Source: Chrysophaeum taylorii
Lineage: Eukaryota > Sar > Pelagophyceae > Pelagomonadales > Pelagomonadaceae
Direction: 5' to 3'
Assembly (NCBI GenBank): GCA_029834535.1
Contig: JAQMWT010000460.1
Coordinates: forward strand, 1-55,047
DNA length: 55,047 nucleotides
The translations under genes were made by a program, and so were the position numbers. Shown here one piece after another: positions 16,951-29,400 of the stretch. Numbering within the stretch: the first letter of the stretch is position 1; every line of letters starts with the position of its first letter. The notes under the pieces are model-generated. The model was not told where the DNA came from, made no database searches, and saw only the letters and a list, made by a program, of their open reading frames with translations.

Positions 16951-18966
16951 TCACCAGTTATTAGTAGTAGTAGTAGTTGGCAACTTTCGAAGAAAGGCGA
17001 GTCGGCCATTGGGACTGATGGTGAGTGAATTGAGGAGGTTGTGGAAGAAGGCGGCGGAGACGTCGGGGTCAACCGCCGCGAGGGCCGGGAGCCTGAGGTC
17101 GGTTTTTAGGTGTGGTCCGACGGAAACGTAGACGCGGCCGTTCAAGGCGGCGATGTCGACGGAAAGTTGTTTGCCGCCGAAAAGTCGAGAAGCGGATAAA
17201 CGGGTGAGTGCCGGGGGGGCATGCTCTTCGGATGATTTGCCGACGAGGACGGGCTCCTCTTTCTCCGAGGGAGGTAATTTTTTTCTGGCGTCGTCAAAGA
17301 CGAGAAGGCCGTCGTCGTCGATCGAGGCCCGCGCGATAAGAGCGCGACATAGGTTAGCGACCTGGTGCCTTTCGAGCGAGTCCTTTTGGGTTTGGGGGTA
17401 TCGCTCTCTCGCGATGGTTTTGAGGATGTCGGGGTCGAAGTCTTCGGGTTTAATTCCGGCGTCGTCGTCGCGGTCGTCGTCGTCGTCGTCGAAGGGTGTC
17501 TGCGCCAAAATTCCAGCAATCTCAGATCTCGAAAGATCCAAGGGGGTCACCGATTGCAAAACCGCGCAAAAGTCGTTGACCGAAATTTTGTCTCCGCCAC
17601 AGGAAGTTTTGAGCATATCCCTGAGTTTGTCTCGCGGCGGGTTTCTGAGCAGGTACGTCGATCTTTGGCGGACTTTTTGCGCGAGGGTCTCGCGCTGCTT
17701 GAGTTTCGTGACGTCGAAGATGTCGGCGATCATCAACGCAGCGCAAGCCGCGAACTCGGCGCAGCGGATGTTCTTTTTTTGGTGTGGTGATTTTTTTCTC
17801 TCGCAAAGACTCATTACGGCTTGTATTTGCTGTCTGTTGAGGCCGAGGTGTCGGGCTCTCAGCAGAACGTGTTGGATCTGGGAAGCGCTGAGAAGACCGG
17901 CCGGTTCTTCGGCAAGAAGCAATTGTCTCAGATGCGATTCCAACGAAGATTCGCAGCTCCTCGAATCCAGAAGCGTATCTCGGATTTGCTGCTCGTGAAC
18001 TCGAAAGACGTGCTCTTCGAACTTGTGCGTATTCAAGAGCCCGTCCTCGGGCGGCATTCGCGACACGATCGCGGCGGCCAAGGACGACGGTATTTCGCGG
18101 GAAAGACATCGTAGAATTGTCTCTCGCGGCAGCAGCGGCGAATTCTTATTTTCCTCGCGAAAGGCCTGTTCGACGATGTGGACGGCGGTCGCGAGGGTTT
18201 GTCTCGACTCGGCGGATTTTGCGATCGCCTCGCGTTCGAGGGAGTCGCACCTCTCGGCCCACGCGCGTTTCGCGTCGCGTTTGGCTTTGTACATTTGCAC
18301 GAATTTTGGAATTACCGAAACGAATTCTCTATACGACACGAAACCGTCGCTGTTTTCGTCGGTTTCTGAAAAGAGGCGCGCTCGCTGGTACGGCGTGAGG
18401 CCGAGGTCCAGAGCTTCCAACAGTCGATGAAACTCCGACGCCGACAAAGATCCTTCCTTGGACATATCCGCGCGGCGAAACAGCGCCATCGCTTCGACGT
18501 CGAGTTTTTTTACGTCTTCGGTCCAATCCTCGTCGTAGCGCGTCAAGGAAGAATCTTCTTCTTCTTCTTTTTTCTCGTGGTAATAATCCTCTGATGGAAA
18601 CAATCGTAACAGAGCTTCCCGAAGAACGACGCGGCGCCGGTCTTCGATGAGAGGGACGAGGTGGGATTTCGCTAGCACCATGAACGCGTCGCGGTCCAGC
18701 GATTTTTCGATCTTGAGCCCGTCCATCGCGTGCTTCCCCAAGCCTAAATCAAGCGATCGCAAGAGACACAAAAGTTCATCGGAATCGAGATATCCCGACC
18801 TGTCGGCGTCGTAGAGATCGAACAGTTCTCCGAGCTCGTCGGGGTGCGTCGTTTCCACCCCCGACAACACGTGGATTTTGGCAGCCATCATTTTCGGATC
18901 GTGGAGCCGTTCGATCGTCTTCCCCGCCAAAGACGCGAAATCCTCCACCTCCTCCTTTCCCTGGTT

Positions 18967-19007
<41 letters not shown>

Positions 19008-19985
19008 CGGCGGCGAGAATCGACGAAATCTGAAGCCGACTGAGGCCGAACCTTGGGTGCGCGAGGACCTGCGCCGGGTTCGAGCCGGCACCACAAGTAG
19101 AAAGCTCATCGAAAAGAATTTTTTCGGTTTCCGAGGCCTTGGCCTCGAACATTTTTCGCCGCAACGTCCGAAACATGGAATCTCGAAATTTGGAAGCGAA
19201 GGACGCGGTTATTATTCTCCCGCAAACGTCGACGGGCATCTCGGCGACGAGAGTGTCGTCGCCCGGGCACATTCGCTTCAAAATTTTCCGGAACTCGGGC
19301 TTGGAAATAACCGGCGGCAACGCTGGAATTTCTATCTCTGAAACGCGGCGCATCGCCTCCTCGTCGAGCCGCCGTTTTTCAAGTTGGGCGGCGCGCTTCG
19401 CGAATCGTCGTGCCTTGAAACACTGGACGAGGTCGATCGCTACCGGCAGGAATTCTTGAAAGTTTATTTCGGAATCCTGGTTTTCGTCCGCCTCCTTCAT
19501 CAGGACTTCCACTTCGGAACCCGAGAGCTCGGTTTCCTCGAGTAAATTCCGAAACTCGTCTTGCGACAAGCTCCCGTTTCCGTTCGCGTCCGCCTCTTGG
19601 AACATGTGGAGCAGCGTGTCCTGGAGATCCTCGTCGCAGCACACGTAATCCGAGAGTCCATACTTGAGAGCCGCGTCGTTTATCGACAACGTCGCCGATG
19701 CTCCTCCGACGCGCACGTGGAGCATCGTCAGGATCGTAAACGGCTCGACGGCAGACACGGTACACTCGACGCCGTCCCGCTGAGTCCGGAATACGACGTC
19801 GTCGTTCGCGACTTTGGCCTCCGGTTCCGCCGCAGCCGTTTCTTCCACCGCGGCCACCTTTCTCGGCTTGTTGGCTTTTGGCGCTTTTCGCTTCACTGGC
19901 GGCAGCGGCGGCACCACCGCGGCGGGAACAACCTCCGGGGGCTCTAGCAAAAACGCCGCGGACTTTGCCTGCCGACCATTCATCT

Positions 19986-20019
<34 letters not shown>

Positions 20020-20334
20020 CCCGTACTTCGTCGTCGCGCGAAGCCGCAGCACTTTCAGTTCCTTGCGACGCACCTTGGCGAACGCCGCCACGGAGTATGT
20101 CGGCTTAACCTTCTTGAGCCGCTCGGCCAGCAGAGACGACGGCGACGGCCACTCGTACGTCGGCCGCCGCCGCCGCATCGTCAACGCCTTCTCAACGGGC
20201 ACCAACAACGGCCGCGCCTTGATGGCCTCCAGTTTCTCCAAAAGCTGGATGTTCGCGCGAACGATTTCCCGCTCCCGCCGCCGCCGAACGGGATTCTCCC
20301 GCCGCTTTTTAGGGTCATGATGATGACGCTTCAT
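16951..20334 (-). CDS. Large EF-hand calcium-binding protein, possibly ciliary
   Basis: The protein has 1127 residues with no intron. Five EF-hand loops are visible: DANGNGSLSQDEF (starting at 249), DENQDSEINFQEF (283), DADRSGYLDSDEL (509), DMSKEGSLSASEF (623) and DENSDGFVSYREF (659). They form two closely spaced pairs and one single. The basic N-terminus contains REREIVRANIQLLEKLEAI (residues 20-38), resembling the helix of CFAP97/Hemingway-type cilium proteins. The middle and C-terminal thirds are helical with no clear domain. An Asn run of 14 at 444-457 comes from a GTT microsatellite. The role would be calcium-responsive; a flagellar site is inferred only from the N-terminal helix. The ATG at 20334 is the first in frame. 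Confidence 0.75.
18967..19008. repeat. GTT trinucleotide microsatellite within the EF-hand gene
   Basis: About fourteen gtt units encode the poly-Asn run of the EF-hand protein on the minus strand. Length is likely to vary between strains. Confidence 0.9.
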
Positions 20335-21667
20335 CGTCGGTCGTCACCACCATAGCGACACACAGGATACGTATCTTCTTCCAATCTAATTCTTCTTCTT
20401 CTTCTTCAAGTTATTGCGACCGCAGCTTGCGGAACTCCAGCAATGCCTTCCTTATCCCTCCTCGCGAGCTTGCTTGCTCTTCGTCCCTCCCTAGTCGTCG
20501 AGCCGCACGAGGTGCGAACGTACGTTGCGTACGGGTCGCTGCTCCGCAGCCTTTCTTCGGAGTAGTTGTGTGCTCGAGCTCGTCGAGCGTAAGATCGACT
20601 TCGATCTTCCTCGGCCTCGCGAGACATGCTGGCCTCGCCCTTGTGCCGTTTTGACGTGTTTTGTTAATGCGCTCCTTCTACTTGCCTTGATGACGCTCGG
20701 TGAACGTCACCACCCGATGTCGATCTTGTCGACGTGTTCCTCACCTTCTCGTTGCACAGTTCCACGTCCTCGTTTGGCACGGAGAAGAGCAACCTCGGAC
20801 CGGACCTAGACGACACTACCAAGCGAGCTCGATGTTCTTCCTTCTTTAACATCTCGCCGCCCTGGGTGATTTTCCTATATAAAACTCGAATATATGCATG
20901 ATTTTTCGTTCTTGAGTGCGGTGGCGAGGTCGCCCGTGGTCTATCTCGGCGAACTGATTGACAACAACGATAAATCTGGGCAGCATCCACTGGATCCATT
21001 TAAGCTTCATTCGGCTCCTCAGCGCTTCGCGGAGGCTCATGGGGTAGCGCAGTCGCATTTAGATTCGCGTGGACGTCTCCGTTGCCGCGGCCTTTTCCCC
21101 TGACCAAGCCGGGTCGCCACTTCTTTTCGCGGTTGGTTGCGCTCGTCTGGCTATCGGGGTGCCAGACGACCAGAATGATTCGTCGTTGGCTTTTGGGAAT
21201 AGAGTCAAAGTTAAGAGGGAACCCGCGGTCTCGGGCAGCGACGATGAAGTAGGCGCAACGAGGGGTGCCACCGATTTCGACGTTGCGGCGATAGCTGTAC
21301 CTGTCGCAGTGGTTCCAGATTCCGGTTCAATTCCATCCAGCACGCAAATAGCGGCGATTAAGCGGCTACCTTTCTCCTTCTCATGCAACGGGGTTTCTGG
21401 CCAGGCTCGTCTGGGGGTGGGGGTTGCCAAGCCCACAGCAACAACTGACATCATCCACCAACGCGGAGTCCGTCCGTCCGTCCGTCCGAACGGCATCTGT
21501 GCTGGTGCCACCCCCGTATCAAAGAACGACCCTGTTATGCGCCCTCTCACTTTGGCGACGCCCTCAGGGCGGTGTGTCAAGGACTTGTGGTTCGTACGCG
21601 TGGGGCCGTGCGTAGGCCTCGAGGAGAGACGCTGCGTGCCAAAGAGGTGTCGGGTAAAAAAGGAACC
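20335..21667. other. Divergent spacer between EF-hand and dynamitin genes
   Basis: This spacer of about 1.3 kb lies between two divergently transcribed genes. Several short open frames exist on both strands, for example 20846-21058 (-), but none has a recognisable family or convincing splice partners. A ccgt repeat lies at 21471-21489 and a TTC tract at 20391-20407. It probably holds both promoters. Confidence 0.5.
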
Positions 21668-21721
21668 AATGAATCAAGCCCCCGCGGGCTCATCCACAAT
21701 GCAAGGGGTAAGGATTCTGTC

Positions 21722-22477
21722 ATGTTGCACGAAGAGGTGTTCGAATACGACCCCGGGGACGCTTCTGCGGAGCCCGAGGTGGAGGTCGCCGGAAACCAGG
21801 ACGCCGACGTGATTTCGACGTCGTTGCGCGTGGGCGCGGCCTTCGCGCTGTTCGACGCCGCAAGCCTCGAGGATCGAAGGGGGTCTCGCGCGCGGCCGCC
21901 CGTCGAGGGTTACGAGGCCCCCCGGGCGCGGCTCGCCCGCCTCCAGCGGGAAACCGATGAGTTGCGCGCCGAGCTCGAGGCGTCGCCGGAGGCCTACGAC
22001 GGCGCCTCGGGAGCGGAGCTCGCGCGCGACGTCGACGCCCTCGTCGCGGCTCTGGAGCGCATCGCCTCCGGCCTGCCGCCGCGCTCGGCCTGCAAACCTT
22101 GGGAGGATTTGAAAAGAGCGGCCGCCGAAGCGACCTCGAAACCCCGGTCGCTGTCGACGCTGCCGCCGCTCCCGGCGACCCCCGACGACGTCCCTGCCCT
22201 CGGGCGCGCGACTGCCGAGCTCCTCGACGACGCGTCTAAGACCACCGCCGCTCTCCCTGCTTCCGTCGTAACTCGCCTCGCCGCGCTCCGGAGTCTTCAC
22301 GACCAAGGCGCCCACTTCGCCGCACGCCTGCGAACGGTCGAGCTCGAGCAACGCTCGCTCCGGGACGTTCTCCAAGCCAACGATGTTGCGGCCGCGAGAA
22401 TTGCCGCCAAGCTCGACGGCCTCCTCCAGGCCCTCAGTGATGAGCCCAAGGCGACGCCTCCGTCTTCTGCCTCCTAA
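21722..22477 (+). CDS. DCTN2: Dynamitin-like dynactin subunit 2
   Basis: From ATG 21722 the protein has 251 residues. The N-terminal HEEVFEYDPGD followed by DADVISTSLRVGAAFALFDAA matches the dynamitin head, an acidic YETxDxP-like box and then a short ST-V-..AA..F helix. The remainder is coiled coil, ending LAALRSLHDQGAHFAARL then LEQRSLRDVLQANDVAAARI, the typical dynamitin C-terminus. Dynamitin holds the dynactin shoulder together and links dynein to cargo. An alternative start at ATG 21668 with a 29-nt GTAAGG...GAAGAG intron (21706-21734) would replace MLHEE by a 13-residue leader ending MQG. The unspliced start is kept here because 29 nt is very short. It is smaller than animal dynamitin (about 400 residues). 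Confidence 0.7.
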   Translation: MLHEEVFEYDPGDASAEPEVEVAGNQDADVISTSLRVGAAFALFDAASLEDRRGSRARPPVEGYEAPRARLARLQRETDELRAELEASPEAYDGASGAELARDVDALVAALERIASGLPPRSACKPWEDLKRAAAEATSKPRSLSTLPPLPATPDDVPALGRATAELLDDASKTTAALPASVVTRLAALRSLHDQGAHFAARLRTVELEQRSLRDVLQANDVAAARIAAKLDGLLQALSDEPKATPPSSAS

Positions 22478-22589
22478 TAAAATCCTCTTCATCAAGAAGA
22501 GAGGGAGCACCTTCGGTCAACCTTTTGTCGGTCAGGACTACCATACTCGTCAGTCAGTCAGTCAGTCAGTCAGGCAGCCAGGCAGTGAG
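22478..22589. repeat. Convergent spacer with CAGT tetranucleotide tract
   Basis: The spacer between dynamitin and mL46 contains about six copies of cagt at 22549-22572, continuing into related caggcagc units. The same motif occurs at about 7490-7510. Confidence 0.8.
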
Positions 22590-23390
22590 TCAGCCGAGCA
22601 AGTGGTCGAGGAACAGGGCGTGGTCCTGGTCAGCGATGTAGTCTGGAAACTCACCCTTGTGAATCCAAGCGAAATCTGAGGTGACTTTCGTGTCGACGAG
22701 TCTGACCGTGCCCGTGTTGTAGGGGTCGACGATGATGGCCTTCATGAAGAACTGGCGGTAGAGGTCGCCCTTGCCGGCGGCGGGGTTTTGGAACCAGACA
22801 CCGATGGGCGCGTTGCCCATGATGTAGGTGTAGAGGTTGTCGCCGCAGGTGCGCGAGATCGCTCGCGACGCGGCCTGGTGAAGGTTGTCGCTTTCCTCGA
22901 CGACCGCCTCTGGGAAGCGCCAGCCGTCGGGTGTCTTGACGACGAGAAACAATGACTTGACGAGGCTGCGCTCGATGGACCGTCGATCGTCGTCGATGTC
23001 GGCCTGCGTCGTGCGCGAGGCAAGTTCGAAGGGCAGGTCCTCGGGTCCCTTGAATCGCATCGGTTCCGCGATCTCCTCGGGGTAGTCCCACCCGTCGTGC
23101 TCGGCCAGCTCTTCCTGGAGTCTCCACATCGCCTCCTCCCACGGCTCGGGATCCGGCATCAACACGGGCGTCCGTTCGATGACGACCGACGCCTTGAGCC
23201 CGATCGTGCGACCGCTTTTGCTCGCCGTGGCTTCGAGCGTGTCCCGCCGAAGCGCGAGGTCCGACAGCACGCGCCGGCGCCGTGCGCGCGACGGCTTCTT
23301 CTCCGGATAGCTCGAGACCCGTCGTTTTTTCTTCTCCGCCTCGCTCGACAGCCGACGACGACACCAGCGACCGACAAGACGCGTCGCCAT
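22590..23390 (-). CDS. MRPL46: Mitochondrial large-subunit ribosomal protein mL46
   Basis: The protein has 266 residues. The leader MATRLVGRWCRRRLSS is a good mitochondrial presequence. The core starts with KASVVIERTPVLMPDPEPWE (residues 66-84), the diagnostic mL46 opening, followed by a long helix and a Nudix-like domain: SLFLVVKTPDGWRFPEAVV, then HQAASRAISRTCGDNLYTYI, then GNAPIGVWFQNP. It ends with an FAWIHKGEFPDYI motif typical of the family. The Nudix catalytic box is degenerate, as in known mL46, so the role is structural in the mitoribosome. The start lies 11 bp downstream of the stop of the BEACH gene on the same strand, so its promoter probably lies inside that gene. Confidence 0.85.
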   Translation of the reverse strand: MATRLVGRWCRRRLSSEAEKKKRRVSSYPEKKPSRARRRRVLSDLALRRDTLEATASKSGRTIGLKASVVIERTPVLMPDPEPWEEAMWRLQEELAEHDGWDYPEEIAEPMRFKGPEDLPFELASRTTQADIDDDRRSIERSLVKSLFLVVKTPDGWRFPEAVVEESDNLHQAASRAISRTCGDNLYTYIMGNAPIGVWFQNPAAGKGDLYRQFFMKAIIVDPYNTGTVRLVDTKVTSDFAWIHKGEFPDYIADQDHALFLDHLLG

Positions 23391-23401
23391 AATACTCTTT
23401 G

Positions 23402-26400
23402 TTAGAGTAGTTCGCCCTGGCTACAAGAGAGGAGCGAGCCACAGCGCGTGCCGACGAGGAGGGCGTCGCCGTCTTTCGTAAAGGCGAGGGATGTGGGAAT
23501 CGGAAGTCTCGGGAGGTCGGGTGTCGCGAGCGAGAGTTCGAAGGCAGCGGAGAGGTCGTGGAGGCGGGCGACGAGGAGCACGGGTGCGTCCGTGGCAAAG
23601 ACGACGACGTCGCCGAGACGCGTGATCGCGAGCGCCGTGACGCGGCGGCGGTCTTCGACGGTCGAGAGTGGCGTCGTCGCGTTGACTGAAAAGGTACGGA
23701 GGACTGTGGCGTCCTCGGGATGACGACGACGCTCGAGCGCCGAGACGACGAGGGCGTCGGCCGAGAGCGAGCAGAGGTGTCGCGGGGCCTGAAATTCGCG
23801 GGCCGCGTTCGAGTCGGCGCAGGCAGCACACCGCGCGGCATCCGCAACGGCCCCGACGCCCGGGAGTGCGCGGACGAAGCGGCCGCGACGGAGCGTGTGG
23901 ACGAGGAGACTCCCGTCGGCGACCGCGGATACGACCAGGTCCGCGTCGGAGCGCACGGCGACGCTCGAGATCGGGAGGTCACCGCCCCGGAGGACGTAGA
24001 CAGCCGAGAGCGGTGAGTCGGGCCGCTTCGTAGCCGCGCGGTGAAGCTCCGAGCGGAACGCGCGACGCAAGCGATCGTCCAACTCGATCGCCGCGTCGAC
24101 CTCGTTGGAAGCGGCAACCTTGACGCTCGAGCCCGCGGGCACGGCGGGAGCCCCCGCGATCGCGATCCGCCGGCGGCCGCCGCGACGAGCAAGCTGTCGG
24201 CTCACGCCGGCGTTGCGGGTTCGAAATGACAATCGTTCAAACTCCGACGACGCCACCAACCGCGGGTCCACCGTTTCAAGAGCCGTGCGTAACCGCGAGT
24301 CCTCGTCGTCGTCAGACGACGCTGCCGCTCCTCCATCGCGCCCCCGTCGAAAAGAAAATGCCTCGTTTGTAGAAAGAATCGTCCGTATCGAAGAAGAAGA
24401 AGAAGAAGAAGAAGAAGAAGAAGAAGAAGAAGAAGAAGAAGAAGGCGTCGTTCTTCTCCGGAGCGCTGGGAGCTCGGCGGCGCGGAGCGCGGCAGCGCCT
24501 ACGCCGCGAGGGTGGCCGTGCGCCGCGGCGACCAATAGATCGTCGCTGGCGAGCGCGGCCGCGACGTCGTTGAAATCATTGACCCATACGGTCGTCGTGC
24601 CGTCTTCGTGACCCGTCGCGACGAAGCGACCACAATGCGATCCCGCAACGCAGGTGGCTCCCGCGCCGAGGGCCGCGCCACTTCGTCGCGTCGCTTGCTT
24701 GTCGTCGCCGCCCGACATGCCGTGGCAACGAACGGTCCCATCGAGGTATCCTACGCTCACGATCCGCACACCCTCGCCCGCGCTAGGCGAGTCAGCCACG
24801 TCGATCGTTACGCCACCCCAGTGCGCCCCCGAAGTACCTTGGCGCCTGGCATACGCGGGCCGCGTAGAGGCCTCCGAGCCGCCCGGCGTCGAAAGCACCA
24901 AAGCATACCGAGGTAGCCACGGCCGCTGGTCGCCGGCGGCACCCTCGTCTCGCTGCCAGACGCTCTCCTTGGCCACGTAGGCCGACGGCAGCGTGCGCCG
25001 TGCCTCGAGCCGCGCCGTCGCGTCGTGAAGGTACCGCAACGTCGCGACGGTCTGGTTGGCGTCGATCAGGACCACCCTGTTGTTGCTCTGTACGACGAAA
25101 ACGCTCGACACCGCTGCCGCCGGGCGCTGCGGCTCGATCACATCGGGCGGCGGCGGCGGCGACGGTGATGAGCGCTGCTGCTGCTTCGCGACGAAAAACG
25201 TCCTCCCTAGTCGCCGTCGTCCGAGCTCTGGACGTTTCTCCGTCGCGTCCGAGTCGCGGTCCAAGTCGACGTCTTCGAGCGAGCTCGACCGTTCGCGCAC
25301 CGTCGTCGGTTTTTCAAGCGGTGGTGGCGGCGGCGGCGGCGGCGGAATGGGCTCGTCGTTGGCGATTTCGGCCGCAAAACTCGCGTTCTTCGCACTACCA
25401 CCGCCGAGCCTCGGAGCTTTGTCGTCGAAGGGATAGACGCGACGGACGGCGTACGATACGACGACGCCACCAAAGGGAGAAGAAGTCGCGTCGAAGAGCG
25501 GAAGCGGCGCCGTCCTCGAGGAGCCCGGCGGTTCTCGACCCACGTGTGGCGATTCGAAGAGCTGGAGCGGCGTTTGACCGAAATGTTGGATTTGCGCCTC
25601 GCACGCGTCGCGGAGCGTCTCGTCGGTGATGCTCTCGAGCTCGACGGCGCCTTCGTAGGTGAGGGGATGGAAGACGTTCAAGGCGCGCTCCGCTGAAGGT
25701 CCCCTTTGGGAAGCACACCCAAAGATGAGGTCGATCCAGTGCGCGACGGCGTCGTCGGCGCGTTCGAGCGCCGCGCGGTTCGCGTAAACGAAAGCCGCCG
25801 CGTCGCGCGCCCACGGCGGCAGGACGACGTCGTCCACCACGCGTCCGTCTTGCAGTTCGCCAAGGGGATACGAATTGACGTTCTCGAAGATAGCCGGCTG
25901 GTAGAAAAATTCCGGCACGACCTCCTTCACGTCCGACATGGACGACGCCCCGTTCCGCCAGGTCTCTGCCACGTCGAAAAAAAGCCGGTCGGCGCAGTCG
26001 AACGAACCACCTTGAAGTTCGAGCGCGAGCGACGTGTACGGTTCCAGCCGCAAAAGGAAGTACAGGACGACACCGGCAGACGAGTAGTGCGTGCCGTACA
26101 TGAAGTCTGTCGTCTTGTACCGTTCCTTGAACAGCTCGAGCCGTTTGGCGTCGAGGGCGCCGATCGGCTTGGAGAGGTCGCGGAAAAATGCGCTTTCGTC
26201 GTCGGAGGAAGCATCTACCTGCTGCTGCTGCTTGAAATTGTCCGCAGCGATGCTACGCCCGACAGCGGTCGCGAGGTCGTGCGGGACAGTCGGAGACGTG
26301 TAGTCGGCGATGACCCACGGGAAAACAAAGTACTGGGTGAGGTCGTTGTACGTCCGCCCGGCGATCGAATTGAGCGCCATGAGGTACTCGAAGTTGGATA

Positions 26401-29400
26401 TCTCGCGCCGTTGCCAGCGCTCCGTGAGGCGTGAGGCGTTGAGCTCGATTTGCGGGTCCCGAAGCGATCGCGTCCCGCCGGGGGGATGGGCGACGAGTGG
26501 CATGTGCGCGCGGCGCCTCAGAATTCGCCAGAACGCCCGGCGGTCGTTCGCCGACGAGAATGCCACGAACAATTCGCGCCGCGCGACGAAGAAGAGCTCG
26601 AGCGCCGTGCGTCGGAGGAGGTATCGACGTCCGCGCAGCGTCGCGAGGCCGTCGAGACGCCACCGCGTAGGTCCTCTGGGGTCTGTGGCAGGCGCGAAGT
26701 ATAAATGGTTCCGGGTGACCGCGAGCGCGCCGCGAACCGATCCCGACGCCTTGATCACTCGAACATCGTAGATCGCGATGCGAGCGTCGGGAACGGCCCA
26801 CTCGTCGGCCACAGCTCGCACCGGGCCTTCGATGTCGGAAAAGTCCGAAGACGTCGACGAAACATCGGGGTTCGTCATTCGGTTGCCATCGTCGTCGTCG
26901 TCGTCGTCCGACGCGATCGCGACGCTGTCGGCCGAGCTGTCGTCGCTGTCTGGCTCGACTTCCAGCGGCGTGCGCGTGCGATGCTCCGCGACGACCTGGG
27001 GAGGAGGCGGATCCCGGCGGTAGTACGCGGCGGTGTCGTGCGACTTGAATTTGGTTTGACGCACCAGCAGCAGGCGTCGCGCGAGGGCGTCGCGGTGCGT
27101 CGTCGACACTTTAAGGCGGCGGGGTCTCCGTGCGTCGTCGTCGTCGTCGTCGTTCGCAACAAAGGGCGACCAGCCCGGGCGCGCGATGGCAACCGCGAGG
27201 TGTCTGGCGGCCCGGCGGGCAGCGCGCGCATCCGCGTCGATGACCCGACGACTCTCTTCGCGAAGCGCGGCGAGGTCCTCGAGATGGGCGTCGCGCTCGG
27301 CAATCGCGCGTGACATGGCACGACTCGTCTCTTTCGGAGCCGCCAGCGCCGCAGCGCGCTGCGCACTCGCCGCGTTCCCAACCTCGGCCACGTGCTCGAG
27401 GCCCTTGAGGCTCGCGCCATGAGCGGCGCGCGAGGCCCTCGTTCCGATCGCCGCGAATCGTTCGACGTCGGGGTACGCTCCGCCCCCGGCGTTGCTCAAC
27501 CAGGCGCAGAGGAGCCACCGCAGCTCCGCCATGCGGCGCGCCATCTCCGAGTGCTTGCCAACGGCATCATCGGCCTTGGACTCAGCATGATGAGAGCAGG
27601 CGACGAAGCTACCGCGCAACAGGGCGTCGTTCGAGTCGGCGTCGTCCTCCGCGACGCGCCACTTGGCGCCCGGAGCGCGCGCTCGCGCTCTTTCCTCGTC
27701 GTGGTCCATCTTCTGAGCGCGCGCAAACTGCAGGCAGATGCTAGCTTCGTCGAGCATGTGGCGCATGGCGGCGACGGTTTGGGTCTCCAGGAACCGCTGG
27801 ACCGGCGAGTGCGTTCTCCCGAGCGCGTCTCGCAGCGCCGCGCTTGTTTCGCGGGTGAACGCGACGGCCGCGGCGCGGCGGGCCGGCGTCGCGAGCGCGG
27901 GAGCGAGATCACTACCTTGTTGTTTTTTCTCCGGAAAGAAGGCGCCGCGCGCCGCGCGGAGCGCGTCTCGCAGCGCCGCGACGGCAGCGAGCGTCCACGC
28001 GACGGCCTCGCGTTGCTCGGCGTCTAGCGAATCGGATTCGGCGGGCGGTCCGCAAAGCGGTAGGCGCTCGCGCGCCCGCGACAGCTTTCCCTCGCGCTCC
28101 AGCGCCTTGTCTGTCTGCAGGTCGAGGATGCATGCGAGAAAGTAGCGCACCCATCCGGCGTTGACTGCCGCTTTGGGGGACGACGGGTGGAGGGCCGCGA
28201 GCGCGACCGCGGTACACAGTCGCATGAGCTCGAAGACCAAGAGCGGCTGGCCCGGAAGCCCTCCCTCGCGCGTTAGCAGCCAGCCCTTGACTCCCTGGCG
28301 GGTCGCGTCGTCGCGCGCCTCGGGCGCGACCACCCCAAAGCCGCCGGGCACATATTTGTTCTCCGAAGAAGAAGAAGAAGAAGACGAGAGGCGACGGCCT
28401 CCGAGGAGGAACGCACCCGCAATCTCGCGGGTCTGGACCGCAAGCAAGAGAGTGGCGACGCCGTTGTCGTCGTCGAGGGCGATCGCCTCGGCGCGATCCT
28501 CCCAGCGCAGCCATTCTCTTTTCGATGAAGGAGAAGAGGACGACGACTTGACACCGCCGTTGTCGACGAGCGCGCACGCGACGAAGACGAGCCGCGCGAC
28601 GTGCGAGGCGAAGAGCGGCGTCCTGCTGTTGGTGTTTTGGTCGGTGGGAGCGAGCAGCTTGGCGAAGACGTGCGAGAGGAAGCCGGTGAGCGTGCGGCGC
28701 TGGGACTGACGCTCGGCGCTCGAGATTGCGACCGAGAGTACGATCGCGGTCGCGCCGAACGGCTGCGGCAGGAGCTCGCAGAGGAGCGTCGCGTAGACGC
28801 GCATGGCCCGCCCGTACCGATGGGCGGCCTCGTCGCGCGTCGCTTCTTCTCTGGTGTTTGCGAGGGCAAACACACACGGCAACGTGTCGCGGTTAGCGGC
28901 GAGCGCGGCTCGCGTGATCGATCGTCCGAGGAGGACCTCGAGATCGTGGAGGAACCGGCGGCCGAGCGAGGGGCGCAGCAGCGGAAGGATCCGCAGCAGC
29001 AGGCCCAGTGCCGAGGCAGCACCGAGCCGCATGCTCGCAACGATCTCGTCGAGAGGCCTCGTGCGCGTTTTTGGTACCCACGTAGTGACGAGGTCGTCGG
29101 CGGCGCGGCGTCGCCGGCTCGCGTCGTCCTCGAGGTCGCGCGACGTTCGGGCCCTCGCGGCCGCGGACCGCGCGGGTTCGTCGGCGACAGCGGTCTCCCA
29201 CGAGTCCTCCCACTCGTAGACGTCGGCGTCGTGGGCCTCTTCGATTCTAGAATAGGACCAGTCGTCGTCGTCGTCGTCGTCGGACGCGACGTCCGTCGGA
29301 CTTACTTCCCGACGACCACGTTTTGCGGAAGACGACGACGACGACGAAGGGAGGTCGGCCTCGTCGTCGTTGGTCACCGGGGGCCCGACCTCTTCCCAGG

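Noticed and set aside
21069..21812. Separate plus-strand gene of 247 codons ahead of dynamitin
   Set aside because: Composition is spacer-like and it runs out of frame through the dynamitin head. Only its last few codons might serve as a leader exon.
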